DNA of 47,245 bases from a virus, in the IMG/VR virus record IMGVR_UViG_3300033571_006754, positions 1 to 47,245 of that record; one strand, written 5' to 3'. Positions 30,501 through 36,418 of this stretch are shown in pieces. The position numbers and the translations under genes were made by a program. Position 1 is the stretch's first letter; each line of letters starts with the position of its first letter. The notes beneath the pieces were generated by a model. It was not told the origin of the DNA. It ran no database searches and saw nothing but the letters and a program-made list of their open reading frames with translations.

Positions 30501-31796
30501 AATATAAACAATATGAATGGGTTAACTGTAGGTGCTTATGTAACTGGGCCAGGAATTCCATTTGAGGCAACTATCCAAAGTATTAATTATACCACAAACA
30601 GTGTTAATCTCAGTGACAGTATAGGTGCAAACGTAACCTTGGCCAACATAAGTTTTGGCGGTACTCCGATCAAAGTTGCGCAGGTATCATTAAGCACGAA
30701 TGTAACATTATCTGCAGATTCAACAATTTATGGTAGATTTGACAGTTTAGAACAACTAGTGCCAGGTGTTACTTATCCATCGGCTGTGACACAGAGTCCT
30801 AATTTTAAGGTAACCCCTCTGTTTGGTCGAAGCTACGACATAGCTCCTTTTGATCCTGTACAGTTCAGTCAAGACGGGTTGGCATTATTATCGACTAGCG
30901 TATATGATCAAGCATTGTACAGTTTATTTGCTAATCTAGCACTAGGATCAGCGCCTGAAGATGTGATCACACAGGGTGGTGCATTTGTTGACACATATCA
31001 TAGTCGTGCACCTGAGGAACTGATTCCGGGTATTATGTTTGACACACTAGACATGCGTATCTATACAAAAATACAAGATGGTGCGAATATTGTAGCCTAT
31101 CGCTATTTTGATAACATGCTAGATGATCCAGACTATCTACGCATCAGTGGCGCAAATATAGCTAAATTAACTATTCCGTTGTCTATAACTGACAGTAACA
31201 TTTATGTCAACGATGCTAGTGTGCTCTATACACCTGATCCTGTTTATGCAAGACCGGGTGTGGTTTTCATAAACGGCGAACGCATAACTTACTACAAGAA
31301 AACAATATATACACCAGTTGCATGGGCAGCTAATACAGGATACGCACAAGGCACCGCGATTAGTAACAACGGTATAAATTACATTGTTACAGGAAATGTC
31401 AACGCTAATAGCTGGAACTATGTAAACACTGCTAATATTTCTGTTTTACCTGGAACTAACGTACTTGGTCAGATCAGACGAGGAACACAAGGTACCGGAG
31501 CACCTATAACACAACCTTATAATGCAGACGTAGTAGATGCAAGCCAGCAGCAGAGAATTCCTGGTACTAGTTATGGTAATCTACAGTTATATGCTAATGT
31601 ATTTTATAACAGCGGGTCTGGCACAGCCACTGATGGTACCGGTCTTAATGGATCAGTGACAGCAGGAGCATTATTCTTAAAAGCATTACCGTTAGGATCT
31701 AATGTTATACCGGGCATAAGTAATCCAATCATAACTGAAGATACGATAAATACGATAACCACTGAAAATGACAATGGCCTTTATACTGAGGATTAA
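18540..31796 (+). CDS. Giant multidomain virion protein at the gp7 position, with seven-blade FG-GAP propeller
   Basis: 4418 residues, filling over a quarter of the window. It directly follows gp6, where T4 has gp7 (1032 residues), so a baseplate-wedge role is likely. The N-terminus (KTNTFLPTIFQTDTNKKFLT) and the C-terminal block at about 3610-3690 (FKSSFITITHQLRTL, NEVKPYRTKIREYL, GDITDFDLPAYFD) are of a type I recall from large cyanophage virion proteins. Residues about 2252-3058 hold seven FG-GAP blades. WNQGRDYLQGDLVQYKGRFY (1823-1842) and a weaker copy near 4262 resemble carbohydrate-binding module 5/12. Residues about 3738-3805 have GxGYTxxPxVTI repeats. The whole reading frame is open without breaks. 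SD CGGA before ATG. Receptor or glycan contact is inferred, not shown. Confidence 0.82.
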   Translation: MATRKTNTFLPTIFQTDTNKKFLTATMDQLVTEPNLETLYGYIGRKFAPTYQFGDSYVLESTKERQDYQLEPSVVTRNDQNEVVFFADYVDLLNKIEYYGGLTNDHSRLFSQDYYSFDPKISFDKLINFSQYYWLPNGPIPVEVTTEGLDLQITYEVVRDPSNGRYIFKNNGVVDNTITLARGGVYEFIVNQPGFAFWIQSEIGTSGTLRATPTISSRDVLGVENNGTDQGTITFRVPPANAQDRFTNMPTVYNADYATPIPYSALANRTLSQFLSVYPQYAGITGQLNGKTTIFIITSAWNNLGEDAWTNPVVRDNDGNIVPGYDAGFVVPVEERFGVWRVVFVDAGITNSDGSNDPLLKLIYVQDIGINEQVYIKYGVANANKEFYKDYDEFFKQTPLITATANQLWIQDGSRGDIFNSIKVVEYTGWSINIETDILGQQNYTSPNGVEFTSGLKIQFGDDVIPIEYQNQQFYVEHVGDENGIRLVPVEELVTPEAYNEEITTNYPDEYFPDYITINRASLDRNAWSRNNRWFHIDVIIAAASYNGIQPNFTEGIRGQRPIVQFESDLQLVNSGRIAKKPVDILDTGIQNAFTDLQGKTYTTVFGIEVIDSQGNVIYPDGLRVIFAADNDPLVRNKIFNLIFVQYSVDNQGNPTGPYYIELELANDGEVSNYATTVIKLGQYKGGQWWYDGVNWNSAQQKIYLQQPPLFDVFDSTETSLSSYSRSSFSGTQLFGYDRASTGVPDEVLSRGPVAPLIDANGNEVQSFYLSYKNFQTQGDIKFSNFFNTDDFSYIDENKNIITKNINIGYLQKIIDANNLIPKNTWLTVPEQSKQYQLFSFVFDGANNPFTINILPASGESSIPYLKIFQNSKYLSNTSWTINGFEITITVPLTVNDTIDILVYSNTVSDTAFYEIPENLDLNAQNIDIDTLTLGQIRNHLISLAENSTIVEGDILAQSNLRDIDIKQQGGTILQHSAPVPYASVFLIDQQANFINSIRYAQLEYTKFKNKFLDLSLSLSGIDPNDPVSSVDTILTKINFVKNQSFPWYYSDMVPYGPLKNIVGQIGSIDGFQVFDPLKTNYEITEIFNDRILSNKAILIYLNDQQLINELDYRFSRETPSVDFLIPLSVGDIIKIVEYSNTDGNYIPETPSKLGLWPAFVPERFYDDTYRDPIYVIRGHDGSITPSFNDYRDEFLLELEKRIYNNIKLPNKNSFNEIYSVVPGKFRQGQYNLTEFNQVLSQSFLSWIGNNKLDYSTNDTFQSNDPFTWNYGASRDRVDEELLPGSWRACYQYFYDTYRPHITPWEMLGFSSEPSWWEAYYGTAPYTGANQVLWDDLELGRIRFGDRQGIDQNYSRPGLSNYIPVDANGNLIAPASILAKTFNSKRSASAWAIGQQGPVEFAWRASSDFPFAVQQALALVKPAFYFGTLINVNAYTPLNSLYSKSVNVEGIAIINQQYLFDSTNGHITQEAITFNGESYLTSVYRTAGYINWIADYLINLGINPQNYLSNLIEKFQVNLAYKVSGFTDQKYLKVLAEQVSPASSNDSVLIPNENYKIFLNTKPVPIDKIIYSAVIVEKTTNGYTVRGYDLFNSFFTIIPSIVNNNATRITVLGSSATIYKDFQNLNMNVPYGYEFNSQQQLVDFLISYERYLIAQGFTFSSVDPQLEQIKDWTLSAKEFLYWAQQGWKPGSILVLSPVSDTLNAVSSGSIIEGIEDSQYGTKVVDQNFNLIKNNKYNVYRTPTEFKLTLDDAASVLGFVDLNLVQYEHTLIFDNTTVFNDVIYQPESGNRQYRLKLIGQRTAQWDGSLSPEGFIYNSGVVAIWNQGRDYLQGDLVQYKGRFYVAIQDIPASDVFQFQNWELLLAEELKKGLLPNFATIAVESQSYYDSYGKIRNKDQLEYSHALIGYKERQYLADLGLTETTQIEFYKGYIAQKGTKNAVDAFTSANINYLTSSINMYEEWAMRVGDYGALTSNPFIEIVLDEKTFGVNPGVARFVDDANNNISNGLDIFDRSQVYRSYGDYSANVALNRTPSSNYDNDIPTAGYVNIDDIDLQIFDLDSYVDLNNNISEMGSGYLIWVARDFTNDWNVYRVTETNNQVTLVTNNLNNQIAFTTKLPHGFTKGSIFLVKDFASEFDGFYRVISVLSSTQVLVRYNGILENLTSQEGNGILLRLDSVRFQYMEDARIYGLENPPNGWKVGDKIWIDDDAETTAVQGQPFGTQPNGTWKVYEKTAPWSLYQEIEKSVAEYSTSDAFGTSVKMSSDNLVVVVGAPDSGNVGQVNTFLRNYLGNYEQGFNIIPTADNTRKFGHSVDLAISPIGDNKLAVGAYNSGSTVGNGYVYVYDKALSSQFFEISQVLIGNVAGDQFGYSIAFNQNGEWLYVGAPGNNTVYVYGLDRFVPVQQDIISINNLNTLYLSQNGHSGQIVAGDTLVQVSTGAEATVKAVISNTEIQVDTLTDFVVATYGSSGNVSLGNLTVTANLNIIRGADLTVSNVFPFNTASNASVSSVNLSFNPVSSDPNGLVITDSSKTWLPNVEYTVSGNTVTFNANINATTLNVRQQPYYKLLTKLPIPTGNSWAQYGFAVSSSFDGAQLAVGAPGDTVADNDGTLRAGAGSVYVWDRVIEAFNSVTDAVPGTGGQDYQTDNTIAAVYKVTIDGIETTDYTVVGTNTIRFINPPAIGQIIFVEVNQFNILERLIGVDSLEGGLEAIQANAAFGTSLTICSNNCAIYIGAPNYDNGREYNSGAVWKFHNKGRLYGTNRGFLKNPTFKPVDTIRLNNFEVRVSLGLTSNVTVAVGDYITQPVTGANVRVVRATTGNIVAVSKYQNTNVFTIGANIAINNTWVVGNVAVRLTTLDEFVEDINTSNILGISATNENGNLRINSDVTVSKDQLRILSGITNTDSTGVLTESNLIVFAFMQIIINPFGLPGEYFGNKVKLAANAYMLVIGSARGTTFRDTTFDINTTKNGTSLDNSTTRFRDSILSSGSVYIYELYDDPRNEVENPGRYAYAQQLDPGPLVPGGEFGYALDIEGSYITISAPNMTSNGAPTGSGSVYVFNNPAMTRGWQLIRYQQPKVDLDSITRAYLYDAQTNLIKENLQFIDPAKGRILGQAEQEISFKTEYDPAVYNRGFNPNANINSKLYWGDLQVGRVWWNLNKVRYIDYEQDTLVYRSLNWGRLFDGSTIEISEWVKSSYLPSQYVDNVGDGVPLYPDDSAYVQQTYVDPSTNIITVRYYYWVTGRSTVDPNNETRNLPTSAIADLIANPKNQNVPYAAMIKSDAIAFYNIANYLSADNTVMHLDHQLVINSDIIHSEYELVQKGNPSSIIPPSLVNKMIDSLAGIDRNGSLVPDPSLSQADRYGVLIRPRQSMFVDRLAALNELISYINDIFVKAPIAEESDLSGMYAAEPEPNFKLGEYDQLVNTELELDYIDTSELPVGYRVLVKFDTSQDGLWVLYSLQADKTWNIVRIQGFKSDLYWNFIDWYAEGYSATTKPDFSVATTIDAVKLNAVEGILIFIQNATGNNTWQLVEVQADGSLRVVGIQNGTIRINPSLADYQASEIGFGNQDYDSNRFDQNSNFEIRSIVSALYNDILVGTLQGEFNNLFFILINYLLTEQKYVDWLFKSSFITITHQLRTLSQFPSYVRDNQSYYEDYINEVKPYRTKIREYLLNYTGNDQFAGDITDFDLPAYFDTTYGQGIFRSPSGENPYVEQDEATWQLWPWNQWYNNRNLEVFRVQIQSGGANYTLTPTVTITSADGNGLGATAVAVLDGNTFTISNIRVTNSGVGYTSTPIVTINGNGTEQARAYAVMYSPVVRTFDSKLKFDRVKYNSNVKVWTSNTTYIKTQFDSNGRVTSGDIVTRAVLDGNVVVRKSYFINANITTGNTFIPSDYSLCPSSYFDNANDRIVGYYEPTAVMPAVDTIYTAITLANSASNTNTIYVYNSEGIAKNMYINGHSVEAGYITEIIGNVTLMVNSRGYFLGNITQGISSIENINNMNGLTVGAYVTGPGIPFEATIQSINYTTNSVNLSDSIGANVTLANISFGGTPIKVAQVSLSTNVTLSADSTIYGRFDSLEQLVPGVTYPSAVTQSPNFKVTPLFGRSYDIAPFDPVQFSQDGLALLSTSVYDQALYSLFANLALGSAPEDVITQGGAFVDTYHSRAPEELIPGIMFDTLDMRIYTKIQDGANIVAYRYFDNMLDDPDYLRISGANIAKLTIPLSITDSNIYVNDASVLYTPDPVYARPGVVFINGERITYYKKTIYTPVAWAANTGYAQGTAISNNGINYIVTGNVNANSWNYVNTANISVLPGTNVLGQIRRGTQGTGAPITQPYNADVVDASQQQRIPGTSYGNLQLYANVFYNSGSGTATDGTGLNGSVTAGALFLKALPLGSNVIPGISNPIITEDTINTITTENDNGLYTED
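25293..27710 (+). repeat. Seven FG-GAP (integrin-alpha-like) repeats inside the giant virion protein
   Basis: Seven degenerate copies of F/YG-x-S/A-V ... VGAP ... GxVYVY occur at about residues 2252, 2305, 2363, 2576, 2712, 2928 and 3019. Examples are DAFGTSVKMSSDNLVVVVGA, KFGHSVDLA, DQFGYSIAF, QYGFAVSSS, AFGTSLTI, YFGNKVKL and EFGYALDI. Seven is the number needed for one closed beta-propeller. Large insertions after the third, fourth and fifth blades stretch it to about 800 residues. The usual calcium loop (DxDxDG) is not obvious in any blade. Confidence 0.8.
31745..31752 (+). promoter_or_regulatory. Possible late promoter GATAAATA at the end of the giant gene
   Basis: GATAAATA lies within the last codons of the giant gene. 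The predicted start at about 31758 would give a 41-base leader to the next ATG at 31799. Because it lies in coding sequence, chance cannot be excluded. Confidence 0.4.
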
Positions 31797-31798
31797 GA

Positions 31799-32395
31799 AT
31801 GACAATTAAAATTAGCGAACTTGCCAATTTAACAGCCGTATACGGAAACGTTATTGTACCGGTAGTGGCCAATGTTGCAGGCACATTAATCACAGTAAAA
31901 GGTAATTTAGATTACATAGGATCTTACATTGTATCTGGTACCGAAGCTAATTTATTATTAGCTAACACTATACAGAGTCAACAAATTACAGCGGCTAATA
32001 TTGGTATAATTGGCTATGTGAATAATAGTAACTCTATACAAACTGCTTACGTTAACGGACAAATAACAGCAGCCAATGCAGGAGTAACTGCAGCAAATAT
32101 TGGAATGATAGGGTATGTTAATCAAACTAACATTGCCATGCGAGGTTATGTTGACAGTACTGTACAGGCAAATGTTTATTCTAATATTAACGTAAACACA
32201 TACCTGACAAATTCATGGTCTGGGAATATAAGTGGTAATGTAAAGGTAAACGGAACTTTTGCAGTCGCAAACGTTTATGTACCAACAGCTGCTAACAGCT
32301 TGGGTATAGCAGGGCAAATGGTATGGGATAATAATTACCTATATATATGTGTAAGTGCCGATACATGGAAACGTGCTAATATTGCAACTTGGTAA
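31799..32395 (+). CDS. Short fibre-like virion protein
   Basis: 198 residues, starting 2 bases after the giant gene's stop with GAGGA upstream. KISELANLTAVYGNVIVPVV near the N-terminus resembles attachment segments of marine phage fibre proteins. The middle carries two copies of TAANIGxIGYVN separated by related AAYVNGQITAAN units, suggesting a trimeric beta or coiled fibre. The C-terminus GQMVWDNNYLYICVSADTWK, followed by RANIATW, is a small tip motif I recall at the ends of other marine phage structural proteins. The likely role is a short tail fibre or baseplate attachment piece; the precise role is unknown. Confidence 0.65.
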   Translation: MTIKISELANLTAVYGNVIVPVVANVAGTLITVKGNLDYIGSYIVSGTEANLLLANTIQSQQITAANIGIIGYVNNSNSIQTAYVNGQITAANAGVTAANIGMIGYVNQTNIAMRGYVDSTVQANVYSNINVNTYLTNSWSGNISGNVKVNGTFAVANVYVPTAANSLGIAGQMVWDNNYLYICVSADTWKRANIATW

Positions 32396-32404
32396 GAAAA
32401 TACC

Positions 32405-32563
32405 ATGGATAATAAAGCGATAAATAAGAATATGGAAGAACAACAGCAACCTACAGTAAAGTCTGAAAAGAAACCTGATGAACAAGGTGGCATTTACATA
32501 GAAAGCAGCATAAAGATTTTTGATCCCGAAACAAACGAAGTTTACGTAAATGGACGAGCATAA
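32405..32563 (+). CDS. Small acidic protein, related by a short motif to the next gene
   Basis: 52 residues from ATG 32405, or 43 from an in-frame ATG at 32432 (M10). It is rich in Glu, Gln and Lys (NMEEQQQPTVKSEKKPDEQG), then ends IKIFDPETNEVYVNGRA. That last motif repeats in the next protein as VKIFDPITKEVFVDKNNA, and the DNA is also similar, so a local duplication is likely. A late promoter (GATAAATA, 32419-32426) inside the gene puts a transcript start exactly on the second ATG, so both starts may be used. Function is unknown. It could be a remnant or a small assembly factor. Confidence 0.6.
   Translation: MDNKAINKNMEEQQQPTVKSEKKPDEQGGIYIESSIKIFDPETNEVYVNGRA
32419..32426 (+). promoter_or_regulatory. 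Internal late promoter GATAAATA, 5 bases before an in-frame ATG
   Basis: GATAAATA then AGAAT then ATG (32432). T4 spacing puts the transcript start on this A. It could make a leaderless message for the 43-residue form and also serve the next gene. Confidence 0.5.
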
Positions 32564-32567
32564 CAAT

Positions 32568-33182
32568 ATGGATTCAACGGCAAAATTAAATATTATCGGT
32601 ATGGTAAAGATCTTTGATCCTATTACCAAAGAAGTTTTTGTAGATAAAAATAATGCCATTCACTATGAAAATTTTAGTGTTGCCTTAGCACAAAATGTTG
32701 CCAATAAAGGTATCGATTTTATTACAGAAATGCACTTTGGCAATGGCGGTACCACTGTTGACCCTACCGGTGTTATTACTTACTTGCCCGCTAACACTAA
32801 TGTGGCTAATGCAGATCTATACAATCCAACTTATTGGAAAATTGTAGATGATACGAATGCTGCCAATACAGACCCTTTAAATAACAAGATGGTTATTAGT
32901 CATGTGCCAGGTAACAAATATACAGATATCATAGTAAGTTGTTTGTTGGACTACGGTGAACCTAGTGGACAGGCTGTGTTTGATAACAGTCAAGACTTGT
33001 CAGGTGATTTTGTCTTTGACGAGCTAGGATTATTTGGCAGTATACCAGGAGAAAGCGGTCTAGGAGCAGGACTGCCACTGTTAACTCACGTGATTTTTAG
33101 CCCTGTGCAAAAATCCTTAAACAGATTGATTCAAATTGAATACACTGTTCGAGTACAAACATTAACGAACTTGACAGCATAA
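32568..33182 (+). CDS. Conserved virion-associated protein of T4-like marine phages
   Basis: 204 residues from ATG 32568, 4 bases after the small gene's stop; an ATG at 32550 would overlap that gene by 14 bases and add 6 residues. VKIFDPITKEVFVDKNNAIH, then ISHVPGNKYTDIIVSCLLDY with GEPSGQAVFDNSQDLSGDFV, FDELGLFG and VIFSPVQKSLNRLIQIEYTV, form a family I recall from cyanophage and pelagiphage structural regions, with no firm T4 equivalent. The beta-rich pattern and position among fibre genes suggest a baseplate or tail-fibre connector. The exact role is unknown. Confidence 0.75.
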   Translation: MDSTAKLNIIGMVKIFDPITKEVFVDKNNAIHYENFSVALAQNVANKGIDFITEMHFGNGGTTVDPTGVITYLPANTNVANADLYNPTYWKIVDDTNAANTDPLNNKMVISHVPGNKYTDIIVSCLLDYGEPSGQAVFDNSQDLSGDFVFDELGLFGSIPGESGLGAGLPLLTHVIFSPVQKSLNRLIQIEYTVRVQTLTNLTA

Positions 33183-33195
33183 TTAGGAAGATAAA

Positions 33196-34545
33196 ATGTC
33201 ATACATTGTAAATTTACCAGACGGAACGCTACTAACAACAATACTAGATGGTACTATTAATAATACATCATCTAGTTTAACTTTAGTAGGACGAAATTAC
33301 GCAGGCTACGGAGAAATCATAGCAGAAGATCTTGTGGCTCTGTTAGTAAATTTTTCTAGAAATTCAGCACCAAATAATCCATTAACTGGTCAAATTTGGT
33401 ATGACAGCAGCGCAACAATAGCTAAAGTGTACACAGGAACTGCATGGAAGCCGATTGGTAGTGCTACGTTTTCAGCCACAGCACCCGCAAGCACAGTTGG
33501 CGGAGATTTTTGGTGGGACAGTGTTAACAAACAGCTTTACTGCTATGACGGAACTACCCCGTATAACATAGCAGGATGGATCCTAGTAGGTCCTGGCTAC
33601 AGTGCTGTACTAGGTAAAAGCGGTGCACTTTTCGAGCAAATTTCAGATGGTGTTGCACTACACGATGTAGTTTCATTGTATCTAGATGGTACACGAACTG
33701 CTATCATCAGCCAAGACGCGGCATTTGTTCCTAGCCCAAGTATCGCAGGATTTGCAGTAGTACAACGTGGCTATAACATGACCACCGTTGATACACTGGG
33801 TACTATCTGGGGAACTGCTAATAATTCAAGTTACCTAGGTCTACAACCAGCCTCTAACTATTTCCGTAACAATATTAACAACAGCGGCACAGGTACATTA
33901 AGTATCGTTAACAATAGCGGATTAACAGTCGGCACATTTGGTCAGTTTGTTGCAAATATTTCAAGTAACAACGTAAGCCTACATAACACAGTAAGCGGCG
34001 GTCTACGTTTGGTAAACCAAGGCAACGTAGCACTGACAGTAACAGCCGCAGGTCAAGTAGTTGTAAACACCGATCCTTCTCAAGCGTTAGGCGTAGCAAC
34101 TAAGCAATATGTAGATAACAGTTTTATTAATGCCAATCTTTGGGGGGTTTCAACGGCGATTACAGCACCAAACGGTACTGCTAACACTATGATTGCTACT
34201 ACTGAATTCGTTGTAAACAATTCAGGATTCTTTAGATACAAAATTTATCAAGGCAGTAGCCACGTATGGGTTGACAATGCCAGTGCAAACGTAGTAGTCA
34301 ACGGTGCAACCGTAATGTCGGCTACCTCCGGCGGTGTAGTGTTAAATAATGGAGCCACTGCTACTACACAAGGACAAACCTACAATACTACTGGTAATAG
34401 TTTAGTAGCTACGACACAGTTCGCAAAAACTGCTACAACTTGGTGGGGTGGTAGTGCTAAGTTTGTAAGTAATGCTGCACCTATAGCAGGTGTAAATGAT
34501 ATTGGATCCAATGACGGAGATTTTTGGTTCCAATACGCAAATTAA
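33196..34545 (+). CDS. Tail fibre protein, paralogue 1
   Basis: 449 residues. It shares an N-terminal module of about 200 residues with the genes at 34559 and 36419: LVGRNYAGYGEIIAEDLVAL, GQIWYDSS, GDFWWDS, WILVGPGYS and a FVPSPSIAGFAVVQRGYNM block. This module probably attaches the fibre to the baseplate. The rest is Asn/Ser/Thr/Gly-rich beta sequence, with ALGVATKQYVDNSF as in many fibre proteins, and the end reads NDGDFWFQ. The second paralogue ends similarly (SNGDIWYQI). SD TAGGA is 11 bases before ATG. The host-contact tip is expected in the variable C-terminal half. Confidence 0.78.
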   Translation: MSYIVNLPDGTLLTTILDGTINNTSSSLTLVGRNYAGYGEIIAEDLVALLVNFSRNSAPNNPLTGQIWYDSSATIAKVYTGTAWKPIGSATFSATAPASTVGGDFWWDSVNKQLYCYDGTTPYNIAGWILVGPGYSAVLGKSGALFEQISDGVALHDVVSLYLDGTRTAIISQDAAFVPSPSIAGFAVVQRGYNMTTVDTLGTIWGTANNSSYLGLQPASNYFRNNINNSGTGTLSIVNNSGLTVGTFGQFVANISSNNVSLHNTVSGGLRLVNQGNVALTVTAAGQVVVNTDPSQALGVATKQYVDNSFINANLWGVSTAITAPNGTANTMIATTEFVVNNSGFFRYKIYQGSSHVWVDNASANVVVNGATVMSATSGGVVLNNGATATTQGQTYNTTGNSLVATTQFAKTATTWWGGSAKFVSNAAPIAGVNDIGSNDGDFWFQYAN

Positions 34546-34558
34546 CTAAGGTACATCA

Positions 34559-35842
34559 ATGCCATATTCAATAACTACATATTCTGGAAATCCCGTAGCC
34601 ACAGTACAAGACGCTACTATTAACACAACATCAACTGCTTTGACTTTGATAGGCAGAGATTATGCAGGCTACGGACAGTTTCTAAATGAAAACTTCGTAT
34701 ATCTATTAGAAAACTTTGCAGGCAATACTGCCCCATCAGAAAAACTATCTGGTCAAATATGGTATGATACTAGCGTAAACACTCTAAAAGTTTGGAATTT
34801 CTCTGCAAATATTTGGAAACCAATCAGCAGTTCTATAGCACAAAATACTGCACCGGTCGGTGCTACATCTAGTTTAGGAGATTTATGGGTAGATACTAAC
34901 TCTAATCAACTTTATGTATACAACAACGGGTGGAAATTAATTGGCCCAGGAACAGTTTCAAGTGTCGGGGGTACTTCGGGTGCTGTGGTTGAAGTTATCA
35001 CTGACGCAAGTGATGTAGATCATACTGTATTAAAATTCTATATTGAAAATCAAGTCATTGGTATTGTAAGTTATGACCCTACATTTACTCCTAAAAACTC
35101 TATTAACGGTTTCGCCACTGTTAATCCGGGGTTAAATGTTGTTAGTTCAGACGCTGTGGCTGGATCTCAGATCACAGGTGACGCTACCACTGCACAGACA
35201 TTAGGCGGTGTATCATCTACGCAATTCTTGCGTAGTGACCAAGATTCTAATACACCTTATCAACTTACAATGGGTAATTTAGTAGTAGGAAGTTCTTTTT
35301 CATTGAATGAACGTCCCGGAAATAACGAAGTTAGGGCTACTAGTTTATTAAATGGTTATAATTTTAACTTTTATGCAAATATAGGTGGTTCAGTTAACTC
35401 TAGAATTTATGGAGTCAATGGTACTACAGGTGCAGTTACAATTGATCGTGCAGTATCAATAGGTTCTACATTAAGTGTAAGTGGTGCATTTACTGCCAGT
35501 GGCACAACAACCTTAGTAGATATCACTACTCTACAAAATAGAATACGACCAAATACAGACGGCACGATTGATATAGGTGAATCAGCAAGAAAGTTTGCTA
35601 ATGTACACGCTAGTACTTTTAGAGGAAACTTAGTTGGTAATGTAGTAGCTAGTTCAATGACTGTGGGTAATATTTCTATATCTGGCAACGCAATAACTTT
35701 ATCGGGCAATCCATTTGCTACACAGGCATGGACCACGTCAACAATAAATACCGCAGGAAGAAATAGCCAAGGAACAAAAGTTATAAGCACTAGTCCACCA
35801 AGCGGTGTTGGGTCAAATGGAGACATTTGGTATCAAATTTAA
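34559..35842 (+). CDS. Tail fibre protein, paralogue 2
   Basis: 427 residues. Its N-terminal module matches the other two fibres (LIGRDYAGYGQFLNENFVYL, GQIWYDTS, GDLWVDT, WKLIGPG). The central part has TLGGVSSTQFLRSDQ, also found nearly intact in paralogue 3 (TLGGLTASQFLRSDI). The C-terminal third contains NRIRPNTDGTIDIGESARKF, an element common in marine phage fibres. It ends in SNGDIWYQI like paralogue 1. It is followed after 2 bases by the adhesin-like gene, a layout like fibre plus adhesin in T-even phages, though no sequence match to gp37/gp38 is claimed. Confidence 0.78.
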   Translation: MPYSITTYSGNPVATVQDATINTTSTALTLIGRDYAGYGQFLNENFVYLLENFAGNTAPSEKLSGQIWYDTSVNTLKVWNFSANIWKPISSSIAQNTAPVGATSSLGDLWVDTNSNQLYVYNNGWKLIGPGTVSSVGGTSGAVVEVITDASDVDHTVLKFYIENQVIGIVSYDPTFTPKNSINGFATVNPGLNVVSSDAVAGSQITGDATTAQTLGGVSSTQFLRSDQDSNTPYQLTMGNLVVGSSFSLNERPGNNEVRATSLLNGYNFNFYANIGGSVNSRIYGVNGTTGAVTIDRAVSIGSTLSVSGAFTASGTTTLVDITTLQNRIRPNTDGTIDIGESARKFANVHASTFRGNLVGNVVASSMTVGNISISGNAITLSGNPFATQAWTTSTINTAGRNSQGTKVISTSPPSGVGSNGDIWYQI

Positions 35843-35844
35843 TC

Positions 35845-36381
35845 ATGACTATTAGTGTTTATGACAATGTTCAATGGAAGATCCCAAAAGCTATCTATGT
35901 ATACAACGCTAATGCTAATGCATGGACGGAAACAACTAGTGTATCTATCTATGCTAATTCAGCCTGGCAACAAGTTCATAATACCGCAGTAATCACTTCA
36001 AATGTGACTAATGCTAATCTTTTTACTATTATGGGAAGTCCTACAGTTCCGTTGAACGTTAAGGTAACTGTAAATGTAGGAGTTACAATTAGTTCTGTAA
36101 ATGCCAATGTAGCTAGTTTTAGAGTTGATAGTTTTCCGGCCGGAAGTAGAATATATTTAATTAATAATGGTACTATCCAAGGTGCCACAGGAAATGCTGG
36201 TTGGCCAGGCGGCAATGCTTTAACTGTTTCGACTCCTATCATTATTGACAATAATGGTACTATAGCAGGTGGGTCAGCTAATGCAATAGTATCGGCGGGA
36301 ACAGGATATTATCTAGTCAGTCAAGCTAATGTTTCTACAACATTTGAAGACAGTGGAACTTTACTAGGATTACTTAAATAA
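35845..36381 (+). CDS. Adhesin-like protein downstream of a tail fibre gene
   Basis: 178 residues from ATG 35845, 2 bases after the fibre stop; a TTG 18 bases upstream would overlap the fibre gene and is less likely. The N-terminal part has short Trp-containing units (VQWKIPKAIYVYNANANAWT, NSAWQQV) like small fibre-tip repeats. The middle has IYLINNGTIQGATGNAGWPG and IIIDNNGTIAGG, Gly/Asn-rich loops resembling receptor-binding adhesins of phages with gp38-like tips. The position after a fibre gene fits a tip protein that recognises the host. Function is inferred from context and composition. Confidence 0.6.
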   Translation: MTISVYDNVQWKIPKAIYVYNANANAWTETTSVSIYANSAWQQVHNTAVITSNVTNANLFTIMGSPTVPLNVKVTVNVGVTISSVNANVASFRVDSFPAGSRIYLINNGTIQGATGNAGWPGGNALTVSTPIIIDNNGTIAGGSANAIVSAGTGYYLVSQANVSTTFEDSGTLLGLLK

Positions 36382-36385
36382 TCAA

Positions 36386-36393
36386 GATAAATA
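36386..36393 (+). promoter_or_regulatory. Late promoter GATAAATA before fibre paralogue 3
   Basis: GATAAATA in the 37-base gap. The predicted start near 36399 gives a 20-base leader before the ATG at 36419, the same geometry as the 8105 promoter. The leader is very AT-rich, with ATAGG as a weak ribosome site. Confidence 0.7.
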
Positions 36394-36418
36394 ATATAAT
36401 ATTAAATAGGTTATAAAA

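Noticed and set aside
35743-35750. AATAAATA within the end of fibre paralogue 2, as a late promoter
   Set aside because: It is in coding sequence, 95 bases from the next ATG, and differs at the first base from the G/T seen in better placed copies.
35407-35826. 139-residue open frame antisense to fibre paralogue 2
   Set aside because: Same reason: a shadow of a low-complexity fibre gene, with no start signal or recognisable motif.
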